NCBI GenBank assembly: GCA_963832245.1
Contig: CAWHTG010000004.1
Location: 248,001 to 312,000 of the forward strand
DNA length: 64,000 nt
Reading direction: 5' to 3'
Origin: JABDBE01 sp963832245
GTDB lineage: Bacteria > Acidobacteriota > Terriglobia > Terriglobales > Acidobacteriaceae
Under the pieces are notes generated by a model that saw only the letters and a list, made by a program, of their open reading frames with translations, had not been told where the DNA came from and made no database searches. Shown here in pieces: positions 18,589 to 27,303 of the stretch; the first letter of the stretch is position 1; the number at the start of each line of letters is the position of its first letter. The position numbers and the translations under genes are program-made.

Positions 18589-18685
18589 GTAGCGCCAGCG
18601 TCTCGCCGGCTGTCGTGCGGGCATCCCGCCCTCAGGTTGCGAGGGCAAGATGCCCTCGCGACAGCCGCCGGGACGGCGGCGCTAT
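18589..18685. repeat. 97-bp long-hairpin intergenic repeat (GTAGCGC family)
   Basis: Outer arms GTAGCGCCAGCGTCTCGCCG and its near complement at 18661-18685 enclose a second pair of arms (GGGCATCCCGCCCTC and GAGGGCAAGATGCCC). The entire element folds into one long stem with a short loop. A copy with a shortened right arm lies at 31115-31187, and a minimal one at 8198-8224. It sits upstream of the HIBADH-family gene. Confidence 0.8.
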
Positions 18686-18837
18686 AAAAAATAGTTCCCC
18701 CAAGGATTAGAACTGACTGCCCGCATTACGGTCAAGCAATTGAGAAAGAAATGTCTTAGAATGAGGCCAGCTTTCGCGTCACAACATAACAGAAGACAAG
18801 CGGATGATTTCTTGCGGCGTTTCGCGCATCTAATGAA

Positions 18838-19773
18838 GTGTCACTGGATCGGAGCCCGTATCTCGGCCAGGAGCAGATGTTAAAGCCAACGCTTACGAAT
18901 CCCGTTCTCCGCAAACGCGCGCGCGCGTTTGGCAGTCTCGTGCGGCACTCCGCTGTTACTCCTCGAACCGGCCAGGCCTACAAACCTAAATTGGTCAGCA
19001 ATGGAGAATTAGGTTTAACGTTCATCGGCCACTCCAGCTTTTTCGTGCAGATCGGCGGCCAGAACGTCGTCATCGATCCTAATTTTGCCCGCTGGCTGTT
19101 TGTCCTGAAGCGTCTACGCAAACCCGGAGTTCAACTGCGCGACCTTCCTCCTATAGACCTAGTGCTGGTTACGCATGCCCACTTTGACCATCTGCATCGG
19201 CCTTCGTTGCGTGCCATCGTTCAGCAGGCTCGCATTCGCCGGGCCGCGCCGCCCATCATTGTGGTGCCGCATCACGTCATGGATCTGGTTTCCGATCTGG
19301 GCTTCGGCGACGTCGTGGAACTGGACTGGTGGAACAGTTACCGCCATCTCCAACTCACTGTCACTCATGTGCCGTCCCGCCATTGGGGCGCGCGCATCAT
19401 CAAGGATTCTCATCGCGGCTACGGCGGCTATGTGCTGCGTGACAGCCAGCACTCGCTTTATCACGCGGGCGATACTGCTTATTTTTCCGGCTTCCGCGAG
19501 ATCGGCCGTCGCCTCGCGCCTGAACTCGCGCTATTGCCCATCGGAGCTTACAACCCGCCATCGTTCCGCAACGTCCACGCCAATCCGGCCGACGCCACCC
19601 GCGCCTTTCTCGATTTGAATGCGCGCTGGATGGTCCCCATGCATTACGGAACCTTCAAACTCTCCCACGAACCCATGGACGAGCCCTTGCAACTGCTGGA
19701 GCAGGAAGCCAAGGCGGCCGGCATTGAGGATCGCGTCCTGGTGCTGGAAGAAGGCGTGACCCGGTTTTTCTGA
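18838..19773 (+). CDS. MBL-fold metal-dependent hydrolase (UlaG/NAPE-PLD-like)
   Basis: A metallo-beta-lactamase-fold protein of up to 311 residues. The zinc motif HAHFDHLH is intact; further ligands are probably in the segment THVPSRHWGAR, the aspartate of YHAGDTAYF and the histidine of PMHYGTF. The TFIGHSSFFVQIGG start of the fold and the overall pattern resemble UlaG-like and NAPE-phospholipase-D-like hydrolases. The substrate is unknown. The start is uncertain: GTG at 18838 has little ribosome-binding signal, while the ATG at 18877 has AGGAG only three bases away. Confidence 0.82.
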   Translation: MSLDRSPYLGQEQMLKPTLTNPVLRKRARAFGSLVRHSAVTPRTGQAYKPKLVSNGELGLTFIGHSSFFVQIGGQNVVIDPNFARWLFVLKRLRKPGVQLRDLPPIDLVLVTHAHFDHLHRPSLRAIVQQARIRRAAPPIIVVPHHVMDLVSDLGFGDVVELDWWNSYRHLQLTVTHVPSRHWGARIIKDSHRGYGGYVLRDSQHSLYHAGDTAYFSGFREIGRRLAPELALLPIGAYNPPSFRNVHANPADATRAFLDLNARWMVPMHYGTFKLSHEPMDEPLQLLEQEAKAAGIEDRVLVLEEGVTRFF

Positions 19774-19861
19774 AAACAATTCAGACGCACCAAAACAGAT
19801 AACCTCATTCTTGTGGGCAATCGGCCTATCATTCCCTAAGAAGATTGGCAGGAGGGAAAAG

Positions 19862-20047
19862 ATGGCAGCGAATCAGGTGGTGCTTTACTTCGACAAGCAG
19901 GAGGACGCTCTGCTTTTTACCCTGGCTGCCAGTTCGGTGATGTCAGCGGAGGGGCCGGTCCACAGCCGCGCCGCAGTGGTTAAGGTGGCGGAAGAGATCT
20001 GTAAAGCCAGTCGAATTACGACTCAGGGTGTTCTGAACGTCATGTGA
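19862..20047 (+). CDS. Small conserved-looking protein of unknown function
   Basis: A 61-residue protein with a strong AGGAGG eight bases before its ATG. It starts MAANQVVLYFDKQEDALLFTLAAS and has alternating polar and hydrophobic residues of an alpha/beta domain, without membrane segments or known motifs. Its stop codon overlaps an alternative GTG start of the CHASE3 gene, so the two are likely cotranscribed and coupled. It may be an accessory to that receptor, but that is inference from position alone. Confidence 0.6.
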   Translation: MAANQVVLYFDKQEDALLFTLAASSVMSAEGPVHSRAAVVKVAEEICKASRITTQGVLNVM

Positions 20048-20058
20048 AGGGCGGTACG

Positions 20059-20964
20059 ATGAAGATGATTCGAAAAGTTGTGCTGCAAATAGCGGCGCCC
20101 GCACTTCTCGCTTTCATAGCATGGAATGCGTATCTTGCTGTCGCCCATCTGAAACAGATGCAGAAACTAACAGCGCTCACGCTGGAAAGCTCGAGTCTCC
20201 AGGCGGAAGTTTCCGGTGTTCTGAAAGACTTGACCGACATGGAAACCGGTCAGCGCGGATATCTCCTAACCGGGAACCCGGCGTACTTGCAGCCCTACAC
20301 CGATGCGAAGGGCAGGATCGGAAGGGATTTTGCCGGTCTTCGTCTAGGACTAGCGAATCGAGCGGAGCGGGAACGATCTATGGAATCGCAAGTGGAGTCT
20401 CTAGCTACCTCCAAGCAAGCCGAGATGGAGCACTCCATTACTTTGCGCCAACAGGGCTACCGCCACCGCGCATTTAAGCTGGTGGATTCAAACGAAGGTA
20501 TGGAATACATGGATAAAGCTCGCGAGCTTCTGTCATCGCTATCCGCAGCGGAGACCAGCAGCTTCGCCGGATTCGACCGCGAGAAAAATGCCAGCTTGAG
20601 CAAGGCTTTCAAAGACACCATTGTTGCCAATTCATGTTTGCTGGTACTGACAGCATGTTTGTTTGGACTCATCCGCTACCACGGACAAAAGCTTGAACAG
20701 GAAGCTGGCCAAAGCAGGCAAGCGCTAGCAGTGCGCGACTTGCAGCTGGAAAAACTGACGTCTGCACTTACCAACCAAGCCCGCTCCCAGACCTCCGCCA
20801 TCGAGATAAACGCCCGCCTGCTGCTGCAGAACTATGGTGGATTTCTGCCCCGGCAGGGCCACGAATATGCTGAACAGATAAGGGAAGCATCGGCAGAAAT
20901 GGAGCAGCTACGACAAAATCTAGTCGGCAGCCCGGGTTCCAACGGGAACGAGAAGGCAGCGTAA
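20059..20964 (+). CDS. CHASE3 membrane protein with a kinase-like but His-less C-terminal hairpin
   Basis: A 301-residue protein (ATG at 20059; GTG at 20044 is possible). One hydrophobic segment (about 4-22) and another near 190-205 bracket a CHASE3 sensor domain recognisable by LTDMETGQRGYLLTGNPAYLQPY. The C-terminal helix pair (LEKLTSALTNQARSQTSAIE to the end) resembles the HisKA hairpin of CHASE3 kinases, but asparagine stands where the phospho-accepting histidine should be. The protein stops before any ATPase domain. It could be a decoy, a scaffold or a decayed kinase. Confidence 0.75.
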   Translation: MKMIRKVVLQIAAPALLAFIAWNAYLAVAHLKQMQKLTALTLESSSLQAEVSGVLKDLTDMETGQRGYLLTGNPAYLQPYTDAKGRIGRDFAGLRLGLANRAERERSMESQVESLATSKQAEMEHSITLRQQGYRHRAFKLVDSNEGMEYMDKARELLSSLSAAETSSFAGFDREKNASLSKAFKDTIVANSCLLVLTACLFGLIRYHGQKLEQEAGQSRQALAVRDLQLEKLTSALTNQARSQTSAIEINARLLLQNYGGFLPRQGHEYAEQIREASAEMEQLRQNLVGSPGSNGNEKAA

Positions 20965-21087
20965 CCTAGGCCAGACCGCTGGTGTTTTCAGATAAGCACT
21001 CACCGCGCCTATTCCGCGCACAACCACCGCACTTTTTAACAACTTTTAACATCGGTTGGTCTAAACTCTTCTCCCTGAGGAGGTTTT

Positions 21088-21567
21088 ATGACCAGCAGAG
21101 TCAAACCCGTACCTGATGGATTCCATACCGTTACACCTCACCTGACGGTTCGCGATGCGAACCGCGCCCTCGAGTTTTACAAGAAAGCCTTCGGTGCCGA
21201 GGTTCTTCATGTGATGCCGGCCCCCGGGGGCAAGGTAATGCACGCCGCGATCAAAATAGGAGATTCCATTGTGATGTTGGCCGATGAGTTTCCAGAGTAT
21301 GGAGGAGCATCCACTCCGCCGGAAGGCACCGGCGACGCTCTCCACATTTACATCGACAACGTAGACGCCGCATTCGACCGGGCGGTTTCGGCTGGCGCCA
21401 CGGTGAAAATGCCACTCGCCGATATGTTCTGGGGTGACCGCTACGGCCAAGTGCTCGACCCGTTCGGACATCGATGGTCGCTGGCAACTCATACCCGCGA
21501 TATGTCTCCGCAGGAAATGAAAGAAGAGCAAGAGAAAGCATTTAGCCAGATGCCAAAGTCAGCTTAG
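21088..21567 (+). CDS. VOC-family (glyoxalase/PhnB-like) protein
   Basis: A 159-residue vicinal-oxygen-chelate fold protein with a consensus GAGGAGG seven bases before its ATG. HLTVRDANRALEFYKKAFGAE is the first beta-alpha-beta module. The second module holds LHIYIDNVDAAFDRAVSAGA and ends with DPFGHRWSLATH. The PhnB-like spacing (MFWGDRYGQVLDPFGHRW) suggests a small-molecule-binding or isomerase role. Actual substrate is not predictable. Monocistronic, ending at a strong convergent hairpin. Confidence 0.85.
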   Translation: MTSRVKPVPDGFHTVTPHLTVRDANRALEFYKKAFGAEVLHVMPAPGGKVMHAAIKIGDSIVMLADEFPEYGGASTPPEGTGDALHIYIDNVDAAFDRAVSAGATVKMPLADMFWGDRYGQVLDPFGHRWSLATHTRDMSPQEMKEEQEKAFSQMPKSA

Positions 21568-21605
21568 GGTTCGTCAATACGATTCAAATTTCGGAAAGGA
21601 TGATC

Positions 21606-21655
21606 GCGGGGGAGGTTACTTAATCCGACAGAAAATGTCGCCTAACCTCCTCCGC
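21606..21655. terminator. Nested hairpin between convergent genes
   Basis: GCGGGGGAGGTTA (21606-21618) and TAACCTCCTCCGC (21643-21655) pair over 13 bp with one mismatch. Inside them CGACA-GAAAA-TGTCG forms a second perfect hairpin. The structure lies after the VOC gene and overlaps the last codons and stop of the opposing EAL-HDOD gene, so it can act for both strands. No T tract is present. Confidence 0.55.
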
Positions 21656-22904
21656 TGACCTCTCTTGCCCATTGCATCGCTTGCCAGTAAGACTCCGCGA
21701 TCGCGCTTTCGTTGAGATGAAGCTGGTTGGCCAGTTGGCACGCAGTTTCCCACTCGCCGGATTCTTGCGCCAATATCAGTTGATAAAACGGCCGTAGGCG
21801 GCTAGCTCCGCCCAGCAGCACCGACTTGGTTTCCCGATCGATGGGAACGTTGTCGAGTACCTGGGACATGGGAATCTCGAGAATTGCATCCATCAACGAA
21901 AGCAGGCCCATCAGGAACAGGTCAGAGTCCCCGTGCGGAATTTTTGGCGAGAGCAGTTCACAGAACCGCGCGCGAACCAGCGCCGAAAGCACTAAGTCAT
22001 TGCTTTTGCCCTGTCCTGCGCCGAGCGTTGCCACCAGTCGAATCCAGCGGCGGACTTCCCGTTCTCCCAAAATCGCCAGAGCGTGCCGCACCGAGTGAAT
22101 TTCGTTGGCAAATCCGAAGGCGGCGGAGTTCAAATAGCGCAGCAGACGGTAGCACAACGAGGCCTCGCTTTTGACCGTATTCTCGATTTCGCGCACGTCC
22201 AACTCGGGCTTGGAAACCGCCGTCAGCATGCGCAGATAGTTCAACCGGTTGGCGGGGATTTCATGGGCGGTTAGCACCTCCGGCCGGCGGAAGAAGTATC
22301 CCTGAAAATAAATGAATCCAGCTTTCTTGGCGATGGCGAACTCCTCGCGCGTCTCCACCTTTTCGGCTAACATGCGGCAGCGCCAGGGTCCATAACGTTT
22401 CACCATAGCGGCGGCGTCGGCGGCTGAGGTAGCCCTCAGGTCGACCTTGATGATGTCGGCAAGATCGGTCAGGGCTTCGCGCGGGTCACTTACTGCGAAG
22501 TCATCCAGCGCAATCATGTATCCGGCTGCTTTCAGGCGCTGGCAAGCTGCCATCACCAGTTCATCGCCGGGGACAGACTCCAGGATTTCAACCACGGCTT
22601 GGCCTGAAGGCAGCAAAGTGATGTATTCCTTGAGCAGGATGTCCCGTGTGCAGTTGATAAAAGCACGCCGCCCGTCACAGAGCACATCGAGACCAAGCAA
22701 CATCGATGTGTTCAAGGTACTGCGCGATGCCTGGTCCAGATCCGAGCAGCTGAAAAAGTCTTCGACGCCATCGCGAAATAACAGTTCGTAACCGAAGACT
22801 TTCTCGTCTGCGGTAAGGATCGGTTGGCGTGCGACAAATTGGGTTCCGGGCTTGGGCGTCGGTTTGCCTTCGCCAGGGTTGAGTGCAGAAGATGGGGCGG
22901 TCAC
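21642..22904 (-). CDS. EAL-HDOD domain signalling protein (YuxH/CdgJ-like)
   Basis: A 420-residue cytoplasmic protein. The N-terminal half is an EAL-like domain: FVARQPILTADEKVFGYELLFRDG, where YELLFR replaces the catalytic E-A-L motif, and FAVSDPREALTDLADIIKVDL. The C-terminal half is an HDOD domain (about 215-400: ANRLNYLRMLTAVSKPELDVREIE and LRYLNSAAFGF). Proteins with this layout are usually inactive as cyclic-di-GMP phosphodiesterases and act in motility or signalling by binding partners. Loss of the EAL triad agrees with a non-catalytic role. No downstream partner is apparent. Confidence 0.9.
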   Translation of the reverse strand: MTAPSSALNPGEGKPTPKPGTQFVARQPILTADEKVFGYELLFRDGVEDFFSCSDLDQASRSTLNTSMLLGLDVLCDGRRAFINCTRDILLKEYITLLPSGQAVVEILESVPGDELVMAACQRLKAAGYMIALDDFAVSDPREALTDLADIIKVDLRATSAADAAAMVKRYGPWRCRMLAEKVETREEFAIAKKAGFIYFQGYFFRRPEVLTAHEIPANRLNYLRMLTAVSKPELDVREIENTVKSEASLCYRLLRYLNSAAFGFANEIHSVRHALAILGEREVRRWIRLVATLGAGQGKSNDLVLSALVRARFCELLSPKIPHGDSDLFLMGLLSLMDAILEIPMSQVLDNVPIDRETKSVLLGGASRLRPFYQLILAQESGEWETACQLANQLHLNESAIAESYWQAMQWAREVSGGG

Positions 22905-23034
22905 TCTTACTCTATCGGCGTAACCTGGCGGGAGATTAACCTCGGCATACGCGCGGATTCAAGGCAATGGGTATGGTCTGTAAGCTCTGCCCAGTCAGAG
23001 TGTTGTAGGCAGCGTCTCGCCGCCACACGGGCTT

Positions 23035-23820
23035 TCAACGAGCGGAGGAGGGATCGCCCGGAGCTGAAAAACCGTAAGTTTTCAACAGGTCGATCATTGC
23101 CGGGGTCTTCAGGTAGTCGAGGAACTGACGCGCGGTTTCTTTCTGCTTCGAGGATTTCAGAATTAACGCAGCCTGCTGGATCGCGGGATATTCGTGAGCG
23201 GGAATTTCCACGTACCTACCCTTTTCTTTCATCGCAGGCGCTACCGCCAGAGACAGGGCGACGATTCCGATATCAGCGCTCCCGCTGGCCACAAACGATG
23301 CAGTTTGGGAAATATTTTCGCCGAGCACGAACTTTTCCGCGACTTTCTCATAGATGCCCTCGTGCTGCAGCGCCGCGACCGCGGCGCGACCGTAGGGCGC
23401 GTGCTGCGGATTGGCAATCGCGATCTTCTTGACGCTCGGATCAAGCAACACCTTAAGGCCGCGACTCAGATCGATCTTGGATTGGTTCGGCGCCCAGAGC
23501 ACAATTTTGCCGGTCGCGTACTCATACAGCGTCCCCGGTTCAGCCAGGCCAGCAGCCTCGAGTTTTTTCGGGTAATCGATGTCGGCAGAGAAGAACAGGT
23601 CGAATGGGGCTCCGTTCTGTATCTGGGTGAAGAAATTTCCCGAGGAGCCAAAAATCAGTTTCACGCTTTTACCCGTATCCTTTTGGAAGCGGGCCGTCAC
23701 ATCGGCAAATGCGAATTGCAGGTCAGCCGCCGCCGCCACGGTAATTTCCTGCGCGAAACTGTTTCCGGCCACAAGCGACATGCACATCGAGACCACTATT
23801 GCGGCGACAGTCGGTTTCAT
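23035..23820 (-). CDS. modA: Molybdate-type ABC transporter substrate-binding protein ModA
   Basis: From the ATG at 23820 the protein has 261 residues with a signal peptide (SMCMSLVAGNSFAQ). Mature ModA hallmarks follow: EITVAAAADLQFAFADV, FGSSGNFFTQIQNGAPFDLFFSAD and the oxyanion-binding Ser/Thr loops. It should bind molybdate or tungstate in the periplasm. Its ATG overlaps the stop codon of the preceding zinc-ribbon gene (ATGA). No modB or modC follows; the next gene downstream is EAL-HDOD in the same direction after a 130-bp gap. It is therefore an orphan binding protein that needs a permease encoded elsewhere, or it binds another oxyanion. Confidence 0.85.
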   Translation of the reverse strand: MKPTVAAIVVSMCMSLVAGNSFAQEITVAAAADLQFAFADVTARFQKDTGKSVKLIFGSSGNFFTQIQNGAPFDLFFSADIDYPKKLEAAGLAEPGTLYEYATGKIVLWAPNQSKIDLSRGLKVLLDPSVKKIAIANPQHAPYGRAAVAALQHEGIYEKVAEKFVLGENISQTASFVASGSADIGIVALSLAVAPAMKEKGRYVEIPAHEYPAIQQAALILKSSKQKETARQFLDYLKTPAMIDLLKTYGFSAPGDPSSAR

Positions 23821-24233
23821 TCCTCCACCCACTCCGCACCGCAGGTATAGCACTTCCAGCTGTTCTTCCGCACAAGGATGGGAAAGGACAAAAGCAGCCA
23901 CAGACCGTAGGTCCAGAAGCGGTTGATTTTTTCGAATCCGATATCGAGTGAATAACAGCGAGGACATCGCGGTTGCTCGTAGACCTCGCCAATTTCTTCT
24001 TCGCTGAACTCTGGCGGGATGGGCTCATCCAGAATGGCGCGAGCTGACTCGACGTCTTGCTCGTGCACCTGCAAGCGAAGTCCGCCGATGGCGTTCGAGA
24101 GCAACCAGTCCATGCGCACCAGGTTGCCGTCGGCCAGCGCGCACGCAATCCCGGCCGACTCCAACTTTCCCTTGGCCAGCAGTGCCTCGGGAACATCGCG
24201 AAAATGCTGCAGCGTGACGAGTTCGGTCGACAC
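23817..24233 (-). CDS. DUF2007-like domain fused to a zinc ribbon
   Basis: A 138-residue protein. Residues 1-70 (LVTLQHFRDVPEALLAKGKL, ALADGNLVRMDWLLSNAIGG, LQVHEQDVESARAIL) match the DUF2007 putative signal-transducing fold. The C-terminal part has CPRC near residue 91 and CYTCG near 130, a four-cysteine zinc ribbon, interrupted by a hydrophobic stretch (FWTYGLWLLLSFPILV) that could be a membrane anchor. It overlaps modA by four bases, so the two are translationally coupled. Function is unknown. Confidence 0.7.
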   Translation of the reverse strand: MSTELVTLQHFRDVPEALLAKGKLESAGIACALADGNLVRMDWLLSNAIGGLRLQVHEQDVESARAILDEPIPPEFSEEEIGEVYEQPRCPRCYSLDIGFEKINRFWTYGLWLLLSFPILVRKNSWKCYTCGAEWVEE

Positions 24234-24275
24234 TTTCGAGTAGCACCCCAGTCGCTGACTCTAATCTTAGCCGCT

Positions 24276-27095
24276 CTACTGCACTGTCAGCGTGATTGTG
24301 ATTGGATGCGAGATCGCGGGTGTGCCTGCCGACGTGGCCGTGACCGTCACCGTGCTGCTGCCGGCCGGAGTGCCCGGATTGCTCGGCGTGCTGTTGCCCC
24401 CGCCGCCGCACCCTGGCATCCACAGGACGGAAAGCGCCAAGACCGCGATGAAGCTCAATAAGCGCGCGCCACGCGATGTCCGCTTGCGATTTCCGGCCGC
24501 AACTACCAGCCCGAGGAAGCCAGGAAGCAGCAGCGCATACAAGAGCATGTGCCTGTGCCCGAAGGGATCTTTGTCCAATCTTGCCGAAGGCGCCATGGTC
24601 GCGATAGTAAGCGTCTCAGTGGTTGCCGACGCAGCAGCGAAGGTGCAGGTCGCCTCCGAAGGAAGTGTCATCTGGTTACAACTGAAGCTTATGGTCTGAG
24701 TGAAGCCGCCGAGCGGCGTGATGGTCAGTGTCGTAGTCCCGCTCTGCCCGGGAGCAGTCACGGTGACAGTCGCGGGATTCGGCGTGACCTTAAAATCCTG
24801 CACGGTTAAGGTCTGCGCTACGGAGCTCGAGTTACCGAAACTACTACTCCAAGGGTAGGTCGCTGTGATCGAGTATGTGCCGCCTGTGAGAGTGCTAGGA
24901 TTGTAGTTGAAGGTTGCAGTGCCATTGCTGAGCGCCGCAGCCCCTAGCTTGCTACTCCCGTCGAAAAAATTTACGTCTCCCGTCGGCGTGCCTCCGCTGG
25001 ACGTTACCGTAGCCGTCATCACAACCGGACCCGCTGAGCCTGCGGTCACCGATGCCGGCGCAAGACTTAATTTGGTGGTGGTTGCAACGATAGTCGAGAC
25101 CCAGTTCGCGAGCAGGTTCGCGACGTTGATGGAGCCCAGGCCGGTAGCCTCATCGAAGCCGGTATTGACCAGGTAGCCGTTAAGGCCACCGGTAAGGCTG
25201 GTAGGGCCTGCAGTGCTGTTATTGCACATGCTCGGCGTAGTGATGACGCAGTTAGTGACGCCGCTCGTGGATACGGTGACATCGTTAAAGACATTGTTGG
25301 CGGGGGTCGCCGCCAGACTGTAGAGCTGGGGATTGAGCAGACCTTGCGCTGCTCCTTCCTTCTGATTCAAGAGAGCCGCGATCCCAGCCATGTCTGGCGC
25401 GGATGCGGAAGTTCCAGCAAACAGCACAAACAAGAATTGACCATTGCTCACAACGCAGCTCCCTCCATTGCCCGCAATACATCCGAAATAGCCGTCGTGA
25501 GCGGAAGCGCTGAAAGCAACATCAGGTGTGTAGCGGCCGGCTCGCGCTGGGGGCACTCCAGTGCCTACTTGCCAGGATGGCGTAGGAACGAACTTACTTA
25601 CCCCGCCTCCGGTGCCTGCTACCTGGAACTTGGAACCATTCATCGGCTCGTTCCAAGCGCCCTCGGGGATATAGCTGAGCGCCGACTCGAAGCCGTTGCC
25701 GTTGACCGGGCTCCAATAGAGGCTGGGATTGGTGAAGTCAGCGAACTCGGTGCCGCCAACGCACGTGGCGTAGCCGGAGGAGCATATGACATTCGGGCTC
25801 AGGATTTGGTTCACAGGTGGGGTTTGGAAAGATTGGTCGCAACCAGCTGCCCCGGAATCATCGGATGAGACGAAAACTGATAAACCTTCCATTGCGGCCT
25901 GCTTGAATAGGCTGTCCCAGAAATTCACGCCAGCCTGGCCGGCCTGACTTTCGCATCCCCCAAAGCTGATATTCAGTATCTGCGCGGGAACCGGGTTCGT
26001 ATCTACAATGTATTGGACGCCTACGCCGATGCCATCCAACGTTTGGGTGTCCGCGCTCGCAACCAGGAGGAGACTGGCTCCTTGCGCGATGCTGCCCGCG
26101 CGCGTGACATCGAGGGTCGCTTCACCTTGATCGCCGGAAGCGCCGCTGCTACCGCAATTGGCCGGCCCCGGATCGACCCCGCCCGGCGGCACGATGGCGT
26201 TCGGAACATTGACCGTGACCGCCGCCTGAGTAGCGAAGTTTGTGATATCCGCTGTACAGACGCGCGAACGGGCAACGATGGCAATGGTCTGGCCGGTGCC
26301 GTTGATTCCGCCGGTAACCCCGTTGACGTTGTAGATCGTCGCGAAGTCGGCCGGGGTTATGGCGTGACTCCCGTCGGAGAGAGTGAACTCCGGCTCCGTA
26401 CTGCTTCTCGAGTCCGAGACGATATTGTGCAGTGGCACCTGCACGGTTTCAGATCGATGCTGCGGATAGAGTTTGACGGTATAAAGGCCGCTAATGGACT
26501 TGACGACGTTTCCTAGCGCAGCCGGGATTTGGGGCTCGGCTGTGATAGAGATTCGCTTCTCCCCGGCGACCGTGAAGTAGTGCATCTCCGCCCCAAAAGT
26601 GGTCGCGATCGCCGATGCCGGGCCGCTGAAAACAATTCGTTCCCGGCTATTCGAAATTGAATCGACCCGAAGACTCTGCGACTCAAGCCAGGCCGTGACC
26701 GCCTGAATGTCGTGCGACGAAGCCCCGAAGCGCCTGCCTATCTCCGCGGGCGTCAGCCAATGGTGATAGTCGGGTGACGCGGGATTCTGCTGGTTTTCGA
26801 GAAATTGTGTGTACGCCCGTTCTCGCTCGGGTGAGCGGGCGAGGACAAGCGTTAGCCTTTCCATCGGCAGGTCGGCGGGAACAGCGCCGGCGTCATTCTT
26901 CGGATTTGCCCATGTCGGGTGATGACCGGTCAGCGGAACACGCTTCACTGGGTCGACGGGCGTGCGCACCAGATCGGCACTCTGCGCATGCGCTAGCACG
27001 CTGATGCACAGAGTCATCGCAAGCGAGCATACCGTGCAGAAAACAGTGATCCAGCGGGAAGGGACAACATTACGGTTCGCGATTGCAGTCGCCAT
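24276..27095 (-). CDS. S53 (sedolisin/kumamolisin) protease with pro-domain and Ig-like C-terminus
   Basis: ATG at 27095 follows GGAGGAGTG and yields 939 residues with a signal peptide ending AHAQS. A pro-kumamolisin activation domain (about 45-190, MERLTLVLARSPERE and HHWLTPAEIGRRFGAS) precedes the catalytic domain. The Glu and Asp of the S53 triad are in GEATLDVTRAG (about 325 and 329), and the Ser in GTSASAPDMAG (about 563). An Asp-rich SSDDSGAAGC loop and a calcium-site-like NVFNDVTV are also present. Ig-like repeats follow, then a hydrophobic segment (LLYALLLPGFLGLVVAAGN) and a Gly/Ser/Thr-rich tail. It is a secreted acid protease class expanded in Acidobacteria. Confidence 0.92.
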   Translation of the reverse strand: MATAIANRNVVPSRWITVFCTVCSLAMTLCISVLAHAQSADLVRTPVDPVKRVPLTGHHPTWANPKNDAGAVPADLPMERLTLVLARSPERERAYTQFLENQQNPASPDYHHWLTPAEIGRRFGASSHDIQAVTAWLESQSLRVDSISNSRERIVFSGPASAIATTFGAEMHYFTVAGEKRISITAEPQIPAALGNVVKSISGLYTVKLYPQHRSETVQVPLHNIVSDSRSSTEPEFTLSDGSHAITPADFATIYNVNGVTGGINGTGQTIAIVARSRVCTADITNFATQAAVTVNVPNAIVPPGGVDPGPANCGSSGASGDQGEATLDVTRAGSIAQGASLLLVASADTQTLDGIGVGVQYIVDTNPVPAQILNISFGGCESQAGQAGVNFWDSLFKQAAMEGLSVFVSSDDSGAAGCDQSFQTPPVNQILSPNVICSSGYATCVGGTEFADFTNPSLYWSPVNGNGFESALSYIPEGAWNEPMNGSKFQVAGTGGGVSKFVPTPSWQVGTGVPPARAGRYTPDVAFSASAHDGYFGCIAGNGGSCVVSNGQFLFVLFAGTSASAPDMAGIAALLNQKEGAAQGLLNPQLYSLAATPANNVFNDVTVSTSGVTNCVITTPSMCNNSTAGPTSLTGGLNGYLVNTGFDEATGLGSINVANLLANWVSTIVATTTKLSLAPASVTAGSAGPVVMTATVTSSGGTPTGDVNFFDGSSKLGAAALSNGTATFNYNPSTLTGGTYSITATYPWSSSFGNSSSVAQTLTVQDFKVTPNPATVTVTAPGQSGTTTLTITPLGGFTQTISFSCNQMTLPSEATCTFAAASATTETLTIATMAPSARLDKDPFGHRHMLLYALLLPGFLGLVVAAGNRKRTSRGARLLSFIAVLALSVLWMPGCGGGGNSTPSNPGTPAGSSTVTVTATSAGTPAISHPITITLTVQ

Positions 27096-27303
27096 CACTC
27101 CTCCAACTGCTCCAACAGTTCGACAGGGATATAACTCCGGCTGCGAGGAAAGGGTGCAGCGAATGGGCTTGATTATCGTGGAACTAAAGATGAACGTCAA
27201 TGCGTTATCCGTGTTCCTCGTCTTTTCCCGATTGCAACTCAGAAAATGCGCCCGCATACCTACGTGATCTGGCTGGGCCGTGTCTGGGCCTTAGGTTGGG
27301 CTC

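Noticed and set aside
23821..24275. Molybdenum-cofactor riboswitch near modA
   Set aside because: The region upstream of modA is coding (the zinc-ribbon gene) and the 42 bp before that gene are too short for such a riboswitch.
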